Shown: positions 27,303 through 35,681, counted from the stretch's first letter. The stretch: 64,000 bases of DNA from an uncultured Prevotellaceae bacterium (GCA_902767775.1 CACXIP010000002.1:124001-188000); one strand, 5' to 3'. Translations and numbers: made by a program. The notes: a model not told the origin generated them from the sequence alone.

Positions 27303-28329
27303 GATTGCCATCGTCATACTCAATTGGAATGGAGAGAAGATGCTGAGGCAGTATCTGCCTTCAGTGCTGAAATGCTCTGCCGACGATGCAGTTGTCTATG
27401 TGGTGGACAATGCCTCTACCGACAACTCCATCGGATACCTCAGGACTAATCATCCTGAGGTACGCTTGATTTTGCTCGACCGCAATTGGGGGTTTGCTGA
27501 TGGTTATAATCGTGCACTGGAGCAAATAGAGGCGGAATATTTTGTGTTGCTCAATTCTGACGTGGAAGTGACACCGCAATGGCTCACGCCGCTTGTTACG
27601 TTCATGGATGAGCATCCGGAGGTGGCGGCATGCCAACCCAAACTGATGTCGGTAGAAAGGCGCAATGCCTTTGAGTATGCAGGTGCAGCGGGAGGATTCA
27701 TTGACAAATATGGCTATCCATTCTGCCGTGGTAGACTTTTCGATACAGTTGAGGATGATGAAGGCCAGTATGACACTCCGATGGAAATACATTGGGCGAC
27801 GGGTGCCTGCATGATGATTAGGGCGACGGACTACAGGGAGAGCGGTGGCCTCGACGGACGTTTCTTTGCCCATAACGAGGAGATTGACCTCTGCTGGCGC
27901 CTGCGCATCATGGGAAGGCATGTTTACTGCCTGCCGCAGAGCAAGGTGTATCATTTGGGTGGAGGAACACTGCCAAAGGGGAACGCGCGGAAGACGTTCC
28001 TCAACTTCAGAAACAATCTGACCATGCTTTACAAAAACCTGCCGGATGATGAACTGTGGTGGGTGATGGTGGCGAGGTGGTTCCTGGATTATCTTGCCGC
28101 AGTGCAGACACTGGTACTCAATCGCCACTGGGGTGACTGCAAGGCGATTTTTAAGGCGAGAAGGGAATTCCGGAAATGGATAGGTGATTTCCGCGATGAC
28201 CGCCGCCGTATTCAAAAAATGCGCACGACACCTCAGAAAAAGTATCGTGCGCCCTTCTCATTGCTGTGGCAGTATTATGCTCACCGCCACCGCATTTTCT
28301 CAAAACTGCCTCATTTCCAAACTTCCTGA
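27295..28329 (+). CDS. Family 2 glycosyltransferase
   Basis: A 344-residue GT-A enzyme. It begins RIAIVILNWNGEKMLRQYLPS and has VVDNASTDNSIGYLR (nucleotide-sugar binding), NRALEQIEAEYFVLLNSDVEV (DXD-like SDVEV), TGACMMIRATDYRESGGLDGRFF and EEIDLCWRLR, the layout of rhamnosyl-type GT2 proteins. The start at 27295 overlaps the last 8 bases of mtaB; upstream starts would lie inside mtaB. The sugar and acceptor cannot be told. The 3' end runs 19 bases into the convergent pafA-like gene. Confidence 0.88.
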   Translation: MDRIAIVILNWNGEKMLRQYLPSVLKCSADDAVVYVVDNASTDNSIGYLRTNHPEVRLILLDRNWGFADGYNRALEQIEAEYFVLLNSDVEVTPQWLTPLVTFMDEHPEVAACQPKLMSVERRNAFEYAGAAGGFIDKYGYPFCRGRLFDTVEDDEGQYDTPMEIHWATGACMMIRATDYRESGGLDGRFFAHNEEIDLCWRLRIMGRHVYCLPQSKVYHLGGGTLPKGNARKTFLNFRNNLTMLYKNLPDDELWWVMVARWFLDYLAAVQTLVLNRHWGDCKAIFKARREFRKWIGDFRDDRRRIQKMRTTPQKKYRAPFSLLWQYYAHRHRIFSKLPHFQTS

Positions 28330-29801
28330 ATGGCATTGCCAATACAGCAATCGGGCATCTGTATGTGAAGCATTGCACACACTGTGGCAGCGATGTCGGT
28401 CATATAGGTGGGGGTATTCGTCTCTCCTTTCTTTACCTTCCATCCCATGAAAAGCAGTGGGATGTGTGAGTCATCAGGATTCCATGTGCCATGAGACGTT
28501 CCCTTGTAGGTGGGACTCACCGTTCCATGTTGGTGGCTTCCCTGAAGGATGACTACGATGTCGCCGCTGCGAAGACGGTGGTAGCCGTTGGTGATGCGCT
28601 CGCGCAGGAAGTGCGGCACGGTGGAGTTGGCTACATCCTCGTAGGCGACCACGTATGCAAACTGCGGGTCTTGGCGCAGCACGTCGACGGCTGCTTTTCT
28701 CACCTTGCAAAGGTCAAGACCTTGGTTGGAGATGAAGTTATGGTCGAGGTAGATGCGGCAGTCGGAGATTTTCAAGATGTATTTGCCGGAAACACCAAAG
28801 ATTTTCGACAGCTCGTTGTTGACCTTTTCAATGGTGGGGGTGGAGGAGAAACCACCGCCGGGAAGCTTGTGCTCGTTCATGAAGTTGCCGTTGTGGACGG
28901 CTCCGTGGTCGGCGGTGAGGAATACCAGGTAGTTGCCCCTGCCTACCTCACGGTCGAGGACACGGAAGAATTGCGTCAGTTCTTTGTCCAGCTGCATGTA
29001 GACATCGTGGTTCTCCTTGCCTCGGGTGCTGAAGGCATGGCCGATGGCATCGGTCGATGACACACTCACTGCCAGCAGGTCGGTGATGTCGTCCTTGCCC
29101 AACCGCTCATGGGTCAAGGCGGCTTCCGCCATGCGGAAGGTAAACGTCACACCCTTATTGGAGGTCTTGATGTCGAAATTCGGTTCGGTGTGGTTCGACT
29201 TGTTGAAATTCTCCACCCATCTGGGGAGGTTGTCCATGTAGTAGCTGCTGGTAATGAAATGCCCTGCCTTGCCGTCCCACCAATAGGCGGCATCGGCACT
29301 GTGCCCAGCTGGAAGAATGGCGGCGCGGTCCTTCAGGGCGACACCGACAACCTTCGCCTTGAAGTCGGTGGCTATCTTGAGCTGGTCGCCGATAGTGTTG
29401 GCGAGCAGGTTGCGGGGGGAGCATTTTCCATCGGGGTTGGAGATGTTGCTGCCAACTGCATGGACGGTGGTGTCGGTCACACTGGTCACCGACTTTCCAT
29501 TGAGCATGAAACTGTTTCCTGCGATGCCGGAGAAAGCGGGTACCGAACCCGTATAAACGCAACTATGGCCGATGGCGGTCACCGTAGGAACATAGGGTAT
29601 CATTGTGTTCTCGCAACTGAAACCGTCGTTGAGCAGACGCTTGAGGCCGCTTTCTCCATATTCCTCATAATAGTAATAGAGGTAGTCCCAGCGCATTTGG
29701 TCTACAACAATGCCAACAACCAATTTTGGCCTTTCAACACGTGCTCCAAATGCTGTGATACAACCAATGAGGAGCAGAAGGGTAATAATGTGCTTTTTCA
29801 T
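28311..29801 (-). CDS. pafA: PafA-type alkaline phosphatase
   Basis: A 496-residue exported enzyme of the alkaline phosphatase superfamily (signal peptide ending ITAFGA). The metal site and nucleophile are as in PafA: VVDQMRWDYL (Asp34), YVPTVTAIGHSCVYTG with the likely nucleophilic Thr at about 73, STDAIGHAFS, TADHG, and SHGTWNPDDSHIPLLFMG. It releases phosphate from many monoesters in the periplasm. I start at the ATG at 29801 (MKKHIITLLLL); the frame upstream has no signal peptide and crosses the promoter. The gene overlaps the GT2 gene tail by 19 bases on opposite strands. Confidence 0.88.
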   Translation of the reverse strand: MKKHIITLLLLIGCITAFGARVERPKLVVGIVVDQMRWDYLYYYYEEYGESGLKRLLNDGFSCENTMIPYVPTVTAIGHSCVYTGSVPAFSGIAGNSFMLNGKSVTSVTDTTVHAVGSNISNPDGKCSPRNLLANTIGDQLKIATDFKAKVVGVALKDRAAILPAGHSADAAYWWDGKAGHFITSSYYMDNLPRWVENFNKSNHTEPNFDIKTSNKGVTFTFRMAEAALTHERLGKDDITDLLAVSVSSTDAIGHAFSTRGKENHDVYMQLDKELTQFFRVLDREVGRGNYLVFLTADHGAVHNGNFMNEHKLPGGGFSSTPTIEKVNNELSKIFGVSGKYILKISDCRIYLDHNFISNQGLDLCKVRKAAVDVLRQDPQFAYVVAYEDVANSTVPHFLRERITNGYHRLRSGDIVVILQGSHQHGTVSPTYKGTSHGTWNPDDSHIPLLFMGWKVKKGETNTPTYMTDIAATVCAMLHIQMPDCCIGNAIQEVWK

Positions 29802-29832
29802 ATTTCTTTGTTTTTTATGTTTTTTCCAAATG

Positions 29833-29840
29833 CAAAGATA
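29833..29840 (-). promoter_or_regulatory. pafA -7 box
   Basis: TATCTTTG on the minus strand, about 32 bases before the pafA start. The -33 region is T-rich rather than exact TTTG. Confidence 0.5.
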
Positions 29841-29931
29841 ACACAAATATCCGATTCCGTCATGAAAAAACAACAAAAATGCCTATTTGCAACTTTTTTG
29901 CTGAATTTTTCTTCATTTTTCTGCAAGAATA

Positions 29932-29963
29932 TTTGGAATTATCATTTTTATGTGCTATTTTTG
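29932..29963 (+). promoter_or_regulatory. Orphan consensus promoter reading into a gene-free region
   Basis: TTTG (29932-29935), 20 bases, TATTTTTG (29956-29963) matches the Bacteroidetes consensus exactly, yet no open reading frame of meaningful length follows on the plus strand for more than 300 bases. Confidence 0.7.
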
Positions 29964-29969
29964 CACCAT

Positions 29970-30333
29970 TAATTGATTGAGGAAATAAAACACAGCGTTT
30001 AAGATTGATTTACAGGATTCATGAGGATGGATTGTATCCGTCTATGAATACCTCTGTTTTCAACATAGGAATACATTTACCCGTGCGGTAGCATAGGTTG
30101 AATGATGTGTTCTGCTGTGGGCAATATCCTCATTGCGCCACTAAGCGTAGTACGCACGATTCATTGATAATTCTCATAGATAAATTCATATTTTTTACTC
30201 GACAGGATAATTTGAGTGTTAGTTTCAGGGTATAATCTTAGAAAAGAAAATTTTCAATGCTGATCTTTTAATTCTGTGACACCCGAAAATTCCTCCACCG
30301 TGAGGTGCAGGAATTGGAGGGGGTCATTTTTTT
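29970..30333 (+). ncRNA. Candidate noncoding RNA gene of about 360 nucleotides
   Basis: The unit starts after a perfect promoter (29932-29963) and ends in a long terminator hairpin (30277-30326) plus seven T. No plausible gene lies within; the longest ATG frame near the start gives 15 residues (from about 30043). Internal pairing is possible, for example 30021-30034 (ATGAGGATGGATTG) with 30122-30133 (CAATATCCTCAT). It lacks the GAGGAAAGTCC core of RNase P RNA and any tmRNA-like ends. A 6S-like or lineage-specific small RNA is possible but not shown. Confidence 0.45.
30277..30333 (+). terminator. Long composite intrinsic terminator ending the orphan transcription unit
   Basis: The outer stem TGACACCC/GGGGGTCA (30277-30284 with 30319-30326, one mismatch) encloses an inner stem AATTCCTcCACC/GGTGcAGGAATT (30288-30299 with 30304-30315) with loop GTGA, and T7 follows directly (30327-30333). 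CCTCCA (30292-30297) can pair instead with TGGAGG (30315-30320), a competing fold. Confidence 0.75.
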
Positions 30334-30419
30334 ATGGGGTTATTAGCTCCCATCGCCAGAATGATAGCCCCCCAACAACATCAATTCTCTCACCCCTCAC
30401 CTCCCACTTCTCACCCCCC

Positions 30420-30449
30420 AAAAAAGGCCATCCCATAAGGGACAGCCTT
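30420..30449 (-). terminator. Terminator of the RRE/peptidase/kinase cassette
   Basis: On the minus strand AGGCTGTCCC (30449-30440) pairs with GGGATGGCCT (30435-30426), with two G-U pairs and a 4-base loop, followed by a run of T. It lies just after the stop of the PqqD-like gene. Bases 30334-30419 hold only a C-rich stretch. Confidence 0.7.
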
Positions 30450-30473
30450 GTAGATTTTACGTGAGGAGGATAT

Positions 30474-30761
30474 TTATTTCTCCACGATGTCTGCTTCAAT
30501 CCATTTCTCCAGCACAGCCTTGGCATCTGCAAGAGCTGTCTCGCGGTCGAGGGGAGTGTTCTCGTCAATCATGTATTCACCGATAAGAAGGTCGGCGAGG
30601 TCGTCTACAGTGAATTCCTTATCTTGAATGCTCCTCCAAAGGAATGCCGACGACTCGTTCATGCTGACAATGCTGGTGAAGTCGATGTTCTCTTTGCCTT
30701 CTGCTACAATAATCTGCTCACCGCAAACTTCGCGCAGGTTGAATCCTTTTCTTGCTTTCAT
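30474..30761 (-). CDS. PqqD-like RiPP recognition element protein
   Basis: A 95-residue protein of the PqqD fold (winged helix). It reads GFNLREVCGEQIIVAEGKENIDF, then SIVSMNESSAFLWRSIQDKEF, then TVDDLADLLIGEY. This is the N-terminal strand pair, MNESSAFLW turn and helix pattern typical of PqqD proteins in Bacteroidota. Members bind leader peptides of ribosomally made, modified peptides and present them to modifying enzymes. It is the last gene of a three-gene cassette with a SipW-like peptidase and an HPr-kinase-like protein. No precursor peptide was found nearby, so the peptide-maturation role is inference. Confidence 0.82.
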   Translation of the reverse strand: MKARKGFNLREVCGEQIIVAEGKENIDFTSIVSMNESSAFLWRSIQDKEFTVDDLADLLIGEYMIDENTPLDRETALADAKAVLEKWIEADIVEK

Positions 30762-30825
30762 AATGATATTATTTGTTGTTGGGTTGTTTCTTTGATTAGA
30801 GATAGATGATGTGTTCTCTTTGAAC

Positions 30826-31368
30826 TTATTGGTTGTTCTTGGGGGCTTTGGGCCTGAAAATGTTGAGCCATACGTAGCGGTAGAAAGCCAACAAGTAACG
30901 TCTAAAGGGGCGAAGGCGCATCCATATCCAGGAATAAACCTTCCATTTCATACCGTCAGTGCGGTCGAGTTCGGTTCTGCCTTTACGGTAGAAGCCTATG
31001 ACACTGGCACGTAGGTCCTTGATTTTGCAATACTCGCATACAAGATTGCCGTCACCCAAAAGCGTCACATCATCTCCATCCAGTTTGATGATACGGTGAA
31101 GAACGAAATGTCCTGGGTAGTTCTCTGCCAGGACAGGGTCGCCTACCTTAACTTCTCCGATGGGGGCAAGTAAAGCCCTGTCACGGTCGGACTCCAGGAA
31201 GGGACGCATGCTGATGCCTTTCAGATTGATGGTGATGGTCTTCGCACCTTGATTGAAATAATCAAGGATGAAAGGAAACCACTTGTCGTTTTCTATCTGC
31301 TTTCCCTTGCTCTCAGGAAATCTTTTTCCACCGTCGTGTTGGTGAAGCCATTTTTTGAATGCTGACAT
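30826..31368 (-). CDS. S24/S26-family peptidase, SipW-like
   Basis: A 180-residue protein with the signal-peptidase fold. The nucleophile motif is GISMRPFL (Ser53). The general-base strand reads FVLHRIIK, placing His91 where bacterial type I enzymes have lysine, and LLGDGN (105-108) matches the GDNN loop. A Ser-His pair is characteristic of the endoplasmic/SipW type of signal peptidase. No N-terminal membrane anchor is present; the C-terminal region (about 145-172, rich in W/Y/L and Arg) may associate with the membrane. It lies 11 bases after the HPr-kinase-like gene and 64 before the PqqD-like gene. Cleavage of a peptide leader is a reasonable guess, not shown. Confidence 0.75.
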   Translation of the reverse strand: MSAFKKWLHQHDGGKRFPESKGKQIENDKWFPFILDYFNQGAKTITINLKGISMRPFLESDRDRALLAPIGEVKVGDPVLAENYPGHFVLHRIIKLDGDDVTLLGDGNLVCEYCKIKDLRASVIGFYRKGRTELDRTDGMKWKVYSWIWMRLRPFRRYLLAFYRYVWLNIFRPKAPKNNQ

Positions 31369-31379
31369 AACGGTTGTTT

Positions 31380-32282
31380 TTATGACTTAACGGCAATGGC
31401 TGCATTGCATACTTCCGCTGCCTCACGGTTGGGCAGGCAGTGAAGGATGTAGCAACCTGTGGTCTCTGCTATCTTGCTGACGGTATCGCCTACATTGCGG
31501 AAAACGGGCACATCCCATTTCAATGAGTTGGTGGATGCCAATACTGACGTGAATCCCTCGATGGGTGACAGTTTCTCCACCCAGTTGTGGTCGTCACGGT
31601 CAATACGTGTCATGGCGCCCAAGCGGGCTTTAATCGGACGGTAGCACGGGGTCTTGCCGCTCCATGGTGAACCAAAGATATAGGGGATGCCGTCGATGAT
31701 ACGGATGATGGGGTTGTCGTCGTTCATCAGGTCGCAGCCTGGGAGATGCCTGAGCCACATGCTCACCTGGGTAGACTTGCCGGTGCCGCTGCTGGCATGA
31801 AAGGCATAGCCGTATCCATTCTGCCTGACGAGGGAAGAGTGGACGAGGATGGCATTGTGGTAACTGGCTGATATGGCAAAACAGAGCATCAGCACGTTGT
31901 GGATACCGAAGACTCGTTGGTCGTGTTTGCCTGTCAGGGCGCATTTGGCATGACAATGGTCTGCATCAATCTGGAACATGGAGCATTCACGACCGTTGAG
32001 GTCTTTGAAAATCATCTGCTGACCGCCAGATTTGATGACGTCGACCACAATCTCTCCATTGCCTGTCTCAAAGGCACGGATGCGCTCACGGTTTTCTTTC
32101 TTGATGGGTTGCAGTGTGTCGTCCACAATGATGGAGAGTGTGAGGTCTTCCTCGGGGACAGGGGCACACATAAAGGGGAAGAAGGAGGGAATTAACTTCA
32201 TGTTGTTGACTTTTGGGTCAAGAAAAGTCAGCTTGATGTATAGCTCTGCAATGAAGAAATACCTCGTTTCAGGGTTGTTCAT
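31380..32282 (-). CDS. HPr-kinase-like protein with P-loop
   Basis: A 300-residue protein. The N-terminal part (about 7-100: RYFFIAELYIKLTF, GQQMIFKDLNGRECSMFQI) resembles the beta-rich N-terminus of small-peptide-associated HprK relatives. The kinase core has LVHSS (about 147-151), the P-loop ASSGTGKST (163-171), MNDDNP (186-191) and GSPWSGKTP. True HPr kinases have a different N-terminal domain, and HprK relatives of this type are found with RRE proteins in lasso-peptide loci, where at least one phosphorylates the peptide. Here the partners are a PqqD-like protein and a SipW-like peptidase. It starts 44 bases after the preceding hypothetical gene, without a consensus promoter. Confidence 0.75.
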   Translation of the reverse strand: MNNPETRYFFIAELYIKLTFLDPKVNNMKLIPSFFPFMCAPVPEEDLTLSIIVDDTLQPIKKENRERIRAFETGNGEIVVDVIKSGGQQMIFKDLNGRECSMFQIDADHCHAKCALTGKHDQRVFGIHNVLMLCFAISASYHNAILVHSSLVRQNGYGYAFHASSGTGKSTQVSMWLRHLPGCDLMNDDNPIIRIIDGIPYIFGSPWSGKTPCYRPIKARLGAMTRIDRDDHNWVEKLSPIEGFTSVLASTNSLKWDVPVFRNVGDTVSKIAETTGCYILHCLPNREAAEVCNAAIAVKS

Positions 32283-32326
32283 CTGTTATGTAATTGTTGT
32301 TATACTGTATCGTTCTTCTTAACTTG

Positions 32327-32890
32327 TCAATGGCGCGGCGGCATGGTAGGCGATGGGGCGGAGTCTTCAGTATAGCGGCCTTCGCTTAATTTGCCTTTGG
32401 CTTTCTTTTCTTTTGACTTCTCTGTACGCTTGCTTTTTTTCTTGCTGGATTCCATCACTATCTCCGACTCGTCGATGTTGAAAAGTTTGATGGCTTGGAA
32501 ATGGAACTCCTCGTCGTCAATCTCGCGGATAGCATAGTTCTTGGGCTTCTTGTCTGTGCCCTTGAATTGCTTGCGCATCTTGGCGTATTTTTTGAGTATC
32601 TGCTTCTCTGATGTGGCGAAGGAGACCAAACAAGTGCGGTTGGGGTGTCCCGTGGCATTGAAATGCTCGCGCAATTGGTTGGAGTATTCTGCGCGGTTGA
32701 CCAGGAAATTGCTTTTCTCGTCTATCCACGCACTGTCAAGTATCTGAATCTCTGTGAAATAGACAATTGAGTCGTTGAATGACGCCGATGTGCCAAACAA
32801 GTAGATAGGGGTGCATCGCAACTTTCCTGATGCTGCCATGCTATGGAGAATCAGGACAAGGAGCGATAACGCAAATAATTTTTTTCTCAT
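32327..32890 (-). CDS. Secreted hypothetical protein with charged C-terminal tail
   Basis: A 187-residue protein with a signal peptide (LFALSLLVLILHSMAASG). Residues about 25-145 are a mixed alpha/beta domain (YLFGTSASFNDSIVYFTEIQ, EYSNQLREHFNATGHPNRTC) of a kind seen downstream of rpoD in related genomes, function unknown. The C-terminus (about 147-187) is highly charged and repetitive, with KKKSKRTEKSKEKKAKGKL, and ends in a proline-rich tail. It lies 48 bases after rpoD and 44 before the HPr-kinase-like gene, in the same direction. I do not recognise a named family. Confidence 0.7.
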   Translation of the reverse strand: MRKKLFALSLLVLILHSMAASGKLRCTPIYLFGTSASFNDSIVYFTEIQILDSAWIDEKSNFLVNRAEYSNQLREHFNATGHPNRTCLVSFATSEKQILKKYAKMRKQFKGTDKKPKNYAIREIDDEEFHFQAIKLFNIDESEIVMESSKKKSKRTEKSKEKKAKGKLSEGRYTEDSAPSPTMPPRH

Positions 32891-32938
32891 CTGATAAATG
32901 AATCCTTATACCTTAAAAAAGTGGCCTCACCATTGGTC

Positions 32939-33802
32939 CTATTTGCCCAGATACGACTTGAGCAACTTGTTTTTTGTGTTGTGCCTCAGCCTACGGATGG
33001 CTTTTTCCTTGATTTGGCGCACACGCTCACGGGTAAGGCCGAATTTGTCGCCAATCTCCTCAAGGGTCATCTCCGGCTGGTTGATGCCGAAAAATGCCTC
33101 GATGATGTGGCGCTCACGCTCACTGAGGGTGAGCAGGGCACGGTTGATTTCATTGCGAAGCGACTCCATCACCAATTCATCATCTGCCATAGGTGAGTCG
33201 TCGTCGGGAAGGACATCGAGCAGACTGTTCTCTTCACCATCCGCAAAGGGTGCATCGACAGAGACATGACGGGTGTTCACTTTCAGTGCGTCCTCTATCT
33301 TGTCCTCGGGGAGGTCGACGATGGCGGCTATCTCATCCACACTGGGACGGCGCTCATTGACCTGCTCCAATTGGTGCTGCACCTTGATGATTTTGTTCAC
33401 CGAACCAACTTGGTTGAGGGGAAGCCTCACGATGCGGCTTTGCTCTGCAATCGCTTGAAGAATGCTTTGCCTTATCCACCATACGGCATAGGAGATGAAC
33501 TTGAAACCGCGGGTCTCGTCGAATTTCTCCGCTGCCTTGATCAAACCCAGGTTGCCCTCGTTGATGAGGTCGGGCAAGCTCAGACCATGGTTCTGGTACT
33601 GCTTGGCTACTGAGACAACAAATCGCAGATTGGCACGGGTTAGCTTCTCCAGGGCTTTGCGGTCGCCCTTACGGATGCGCTGGGCGAGTTCCACCTCTTC
33701 TTCGATAGATATCATCTCCTCGCGCCCTATCTCCTGTAGATACTTGTCGAGAGATGCGCTCTCCCGATTCGTAATCGACTGTGTGATTTTCAGTTGTCTC
33801 AT
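32939..33802 (-). CDS. rpoD: Primary sigma factor RpoD/SigA
   Basis: A 287-residue sigma-70 factor of the short Bacteroidetes type without region 1.1. Region 1.2 appears as [20 protein letters not shown]. Region 2 is [38 protein letters not shown] and [20 protein letters not shown]. Region 3 is [21 protein letters not shown], and region 4 contains [16 protein letters not shown] and [28 protein letters not shown]. It directs RNA polymerase to the TTTG/TAnnTTTG promoters seen throughout this window. Its own promoter (33825-33856) is a perfect match to that consensus. Confidence 0.96.
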   Translation of the reverse strand: MRQLKITQSITNRESASLDKYLQEIGREEMISIEEEVELAQRIRKGDRKALEKLTRANLRFVVSVAKQYQNHGLSLPDLINEGNLGLIKAAEKFDETRGFKFISYAVWWIRQSILQAIAEQSRIVRLPLNQVGSVNKIIKVQHQLEQVNERRPSVDEIAAIVDLPEDKIEDALKVNTRHVSVDAPFADGEENSLLDVLPDDDSPMADDELVMESLRNEINRALLTLSERERHIIEAFFGINQPEMTLEEIGDKFGLTRERVRQIKEKAIRRLRHNTKNKLLKSYLGK

Positions 33803-33824
33803 GGTAGTATTGTTCTAAGTGTCT

Positions 33825-33856
33825 GCAAAGTTACTGCTTTTTGAGGAAAAAACAAA
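33825..33856 (-). promoter_or_regulatory. rpoD promoter
   Basis: TTTG (33856-33853), 20 bases, TAACTTTG (33832-33825) on the minus strand, about 22 bases before the rpoD ATG. Confidence 0.75.
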
Positions 33857-33952
33857 CAAATGCGCAAATATTTGCGCATTTGTCCGTTTTTATTGGCAGT
33901 CTGCATATAGGCTTTTCGATTACCTCCCCTGCTCGTGGGTAAGGGGTTATGC

Positions 33953-35401
33953 CTATTCGTTCAGGTCGATGACGAAATACTTGCGCTTGCCTGTGGGATA
34001 GACGCCCTTGATGTAGAGCACAGGCTCTTTGTTGGTGGACGACTCCTTGACAATCTTCTGAAGGTCATCGATGGTCTTCATCGGCTCTTCGTTGACAGTC
34101 TGGATGATGAAGCCCTTGGTGATGCCGCTGTCCTGCAGCTTGCCCTTGTTGATTTTCGTTACTTCCAGACCATAGCTGATGCCGAGTTGTTCCTTCTGCT
34201 CTGCAGTGATGGGCTTGAAGTTGGCGCCAAGCAGGTCAAGGTCGGCAGTCTTCACTACGTCTGTGGTGCCTTGGGCGTTCTTCAGAGTCACGGTCTTCTC
34301 TTTCTTGGCCTTCTTGTGCAGGAAGGTCACCTTCACCTTGTCACCCGGGCGCTTGCCGGCAAGGTACTCCTGAAGCTCTGCCATCTTGGTGATTTTCTTG
34401 CCGTCGATGGCGGTGATGACATCACCTGCCTCAAGGCCTGCCTCAGCACCGGCTCCGCCGTCTTCCACCTTCTGCACATATACACCCTCGTTGGTGCCGA
34501 GGTCCACCTCGTTGCCCTTGCGCTTCTCGTTGTCGATGTAGGTGTGGGCATCACCACCGGCGATAGAGAGGACAGCACGCTGAACGGTACCGTATTTCTT
34601 CAGGTCGCTAACAACTTTGTTCATAATGGTGGTGGGGATGGCAAAACCATAACCTGCATAGCTGCCAGTCTGGGAGTAGAGCATGGCGTTGATGCCCACC
34701 AGCTCACCTTGGGTGTTGACAAGAGCACCGCCGGAGTTGCCGGAGTTGATGGCGGCATCAGTCTGGATGAACGACTCCACACCGTTGGCTCCAAGACCAC
34801 GTGCCTTGGCACTAACAATGCCTGCCGTTACAGTGGAGTTGAGGTTGAACGGGTTGCCTACAGCAATCACCCATTCACCTACCTTCAGCTTCTCAGAGTC
34901 GCCTACGGCGAGAGTGGGAAGGCCTTTGCCGTCAATCTTGATGAGGGCGAGGTCGGTGGTCTTGTCGGTTCCGATGATACGGGCGGAGAACTCGCGGTTG
35001 TCGTTAAGGGTCACGGTCAGTTCGTCAGCTCCTTCCACCACGTGGTTGTTGGTCACGATGTAGCCGTCGTCAGAGATAATCACACCCGAGCCGCTGGCTT
35101 CTCTGGGCTGGGTTTGGATTTGGCGTTGGCGGCGTCCGCCATTCGGCGTTCCGAAAAAGCCGAACGGGTCGCTGAAGAAGTCTTCGAACGGGTCCTGCAC
35201 TTCTACAGTCTGAATCTTGGAGTTCTGCACGTACTTGATGTGAACCACTGCGGGAAGGGCTTTTTCCGCAGCATAAGTCAGGTCTACCTGACCGACAGGC
35301 ACTGGTGATGCACCCAGTGAGTTGGTGTAGGCGCCCACCGACAATGCCAGCGCGCCGACGATTGCTAATGTCTTCATTGTGTTGCTGAATTTAATTTGCA
35401 T
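33953..35401 (-). CDS. HtrA/Deg-family periplasmic serine protease
   Basis: A 482-residue quality-control protease. Signal region is about 1-30. The protease domain carries the full triad: His120 in VTNNHVV, Asp150 in TTDLALIKI and Ser223 in INSGNSGGALVNT. Two PDZ domains follow (about 275-365: EGVYVQKVEDGGAGAEAGLE; about 390-480: GLEVTKINKGKLQDSGITKG). I start at the ATG at 35401, preceded by AGAAAGGA; a longer frame begins only with TTG and overlaps that ribosome-binding site. It is transcribed alone, divergent from the metallophosphoesterase gene. A 457-residue frame antisense to it is a composition artefact. Confidence 0.94.
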   Translation of the reverse strand: MQIKFSNTMKTLAIVGALALSVGAYTNSLGASPVPVGQVDLTYAAEKALPAVVHIKYVQNSKIQTVEVQDPFEDFFSDPFGFFGTPNGGRRQRQIQTQPREASGSGVIISDDGYIVTNNHVVEGADELTVTLNDNREFSARIIGTDKTTDLALIKIDGKGLPTLAVGDSEKLKVGEWVIAVGNPFNLNSTVTAGIVSAKARGLGANGVESFIQTDAAINSGNSGGALVNTQGELVGINAMLYSQTGSYAGYGFAIPTTIMNKVVSDLKKYGTVQRAVLSIAGGDAHTYIDNEKRKGNEVDLGTNEGVYVQKVEDGGAGAEAGLEAGDVITAIDGKKITKMAELQEYLAGKRPGDKVKVTFLHKKAKKEKTVTLKNAQGTTDVVKTADLDLLGANFKPITAEQKEQLGISYGLEVTKINKGKLQDSGITKGFIIQTVNEEPMKTIDDLQKIVKESSTNKEPVLYIKGVYPTGKRKYFVIDLNE

Positions 35402-35455
35402 ATTGATTATCCTTTCTTTCTTCTTCAATCAAACAACTTACGTCGATTTCATTTG

Positions 35456-35463
35456 CAAAAATA
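35456..35463 (-). promoter_or_regulatory. htrA-like gene -7 box
   Basis: TATTTTTG on the minus strand about 55 bases before the start. An ATTG at about 21 bases upstream is the nearest -33-like sequence. Apart from the two divergent promoters, the gap 35464-35681 shows nothing I can assign. Confidence 0.5.
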
Positions 35464-35681
35464 GACGCAAAAATCGTTAATCATCAATTTTTCTCAAATA
35501 TTTGTCCTCTTTTAACAATCACAGACAGCATGTTAACGATAAATTGTCTGTTTTAAATATTCTTTTACGTTTCTTTACGATGACAGCGGCTGAACGATAT
35601 GTGACATGGTGACAATTTGTCCGTGCCAGTGCCTCGTGGTCTGTCATTTTGTGTCATTTCTTGCATTTTTGCCTTTTTCCT

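Noticed and set aside
29970-30276. RNase P RNA or tmRNA
   Set aside because: The conserved RNase P core (GAGGAAAGTCC) and tmRNA ends are absent, although the length would fit.
30276-30464. 62-residue frame in the gene-free region
   Set aside because: It lies across the composite terminator and a C-rich tract, has no ribosome-binding site and reads as low-complexity sequence.
33935-35308. 457-residue open frame antisense to the htrA-like gene
   Set aside because: It mirrors a well-supported protease gene, has low-complexity Val/Leu/Gly composition and no recognisable domain; long antisense frames arise here from codon bias.
35402-35428. Longer start for the HtrA-like protease
   Set aside because: It begins with TTG and its codons coincide with the ribosome-binding site of the ATG at 35401.
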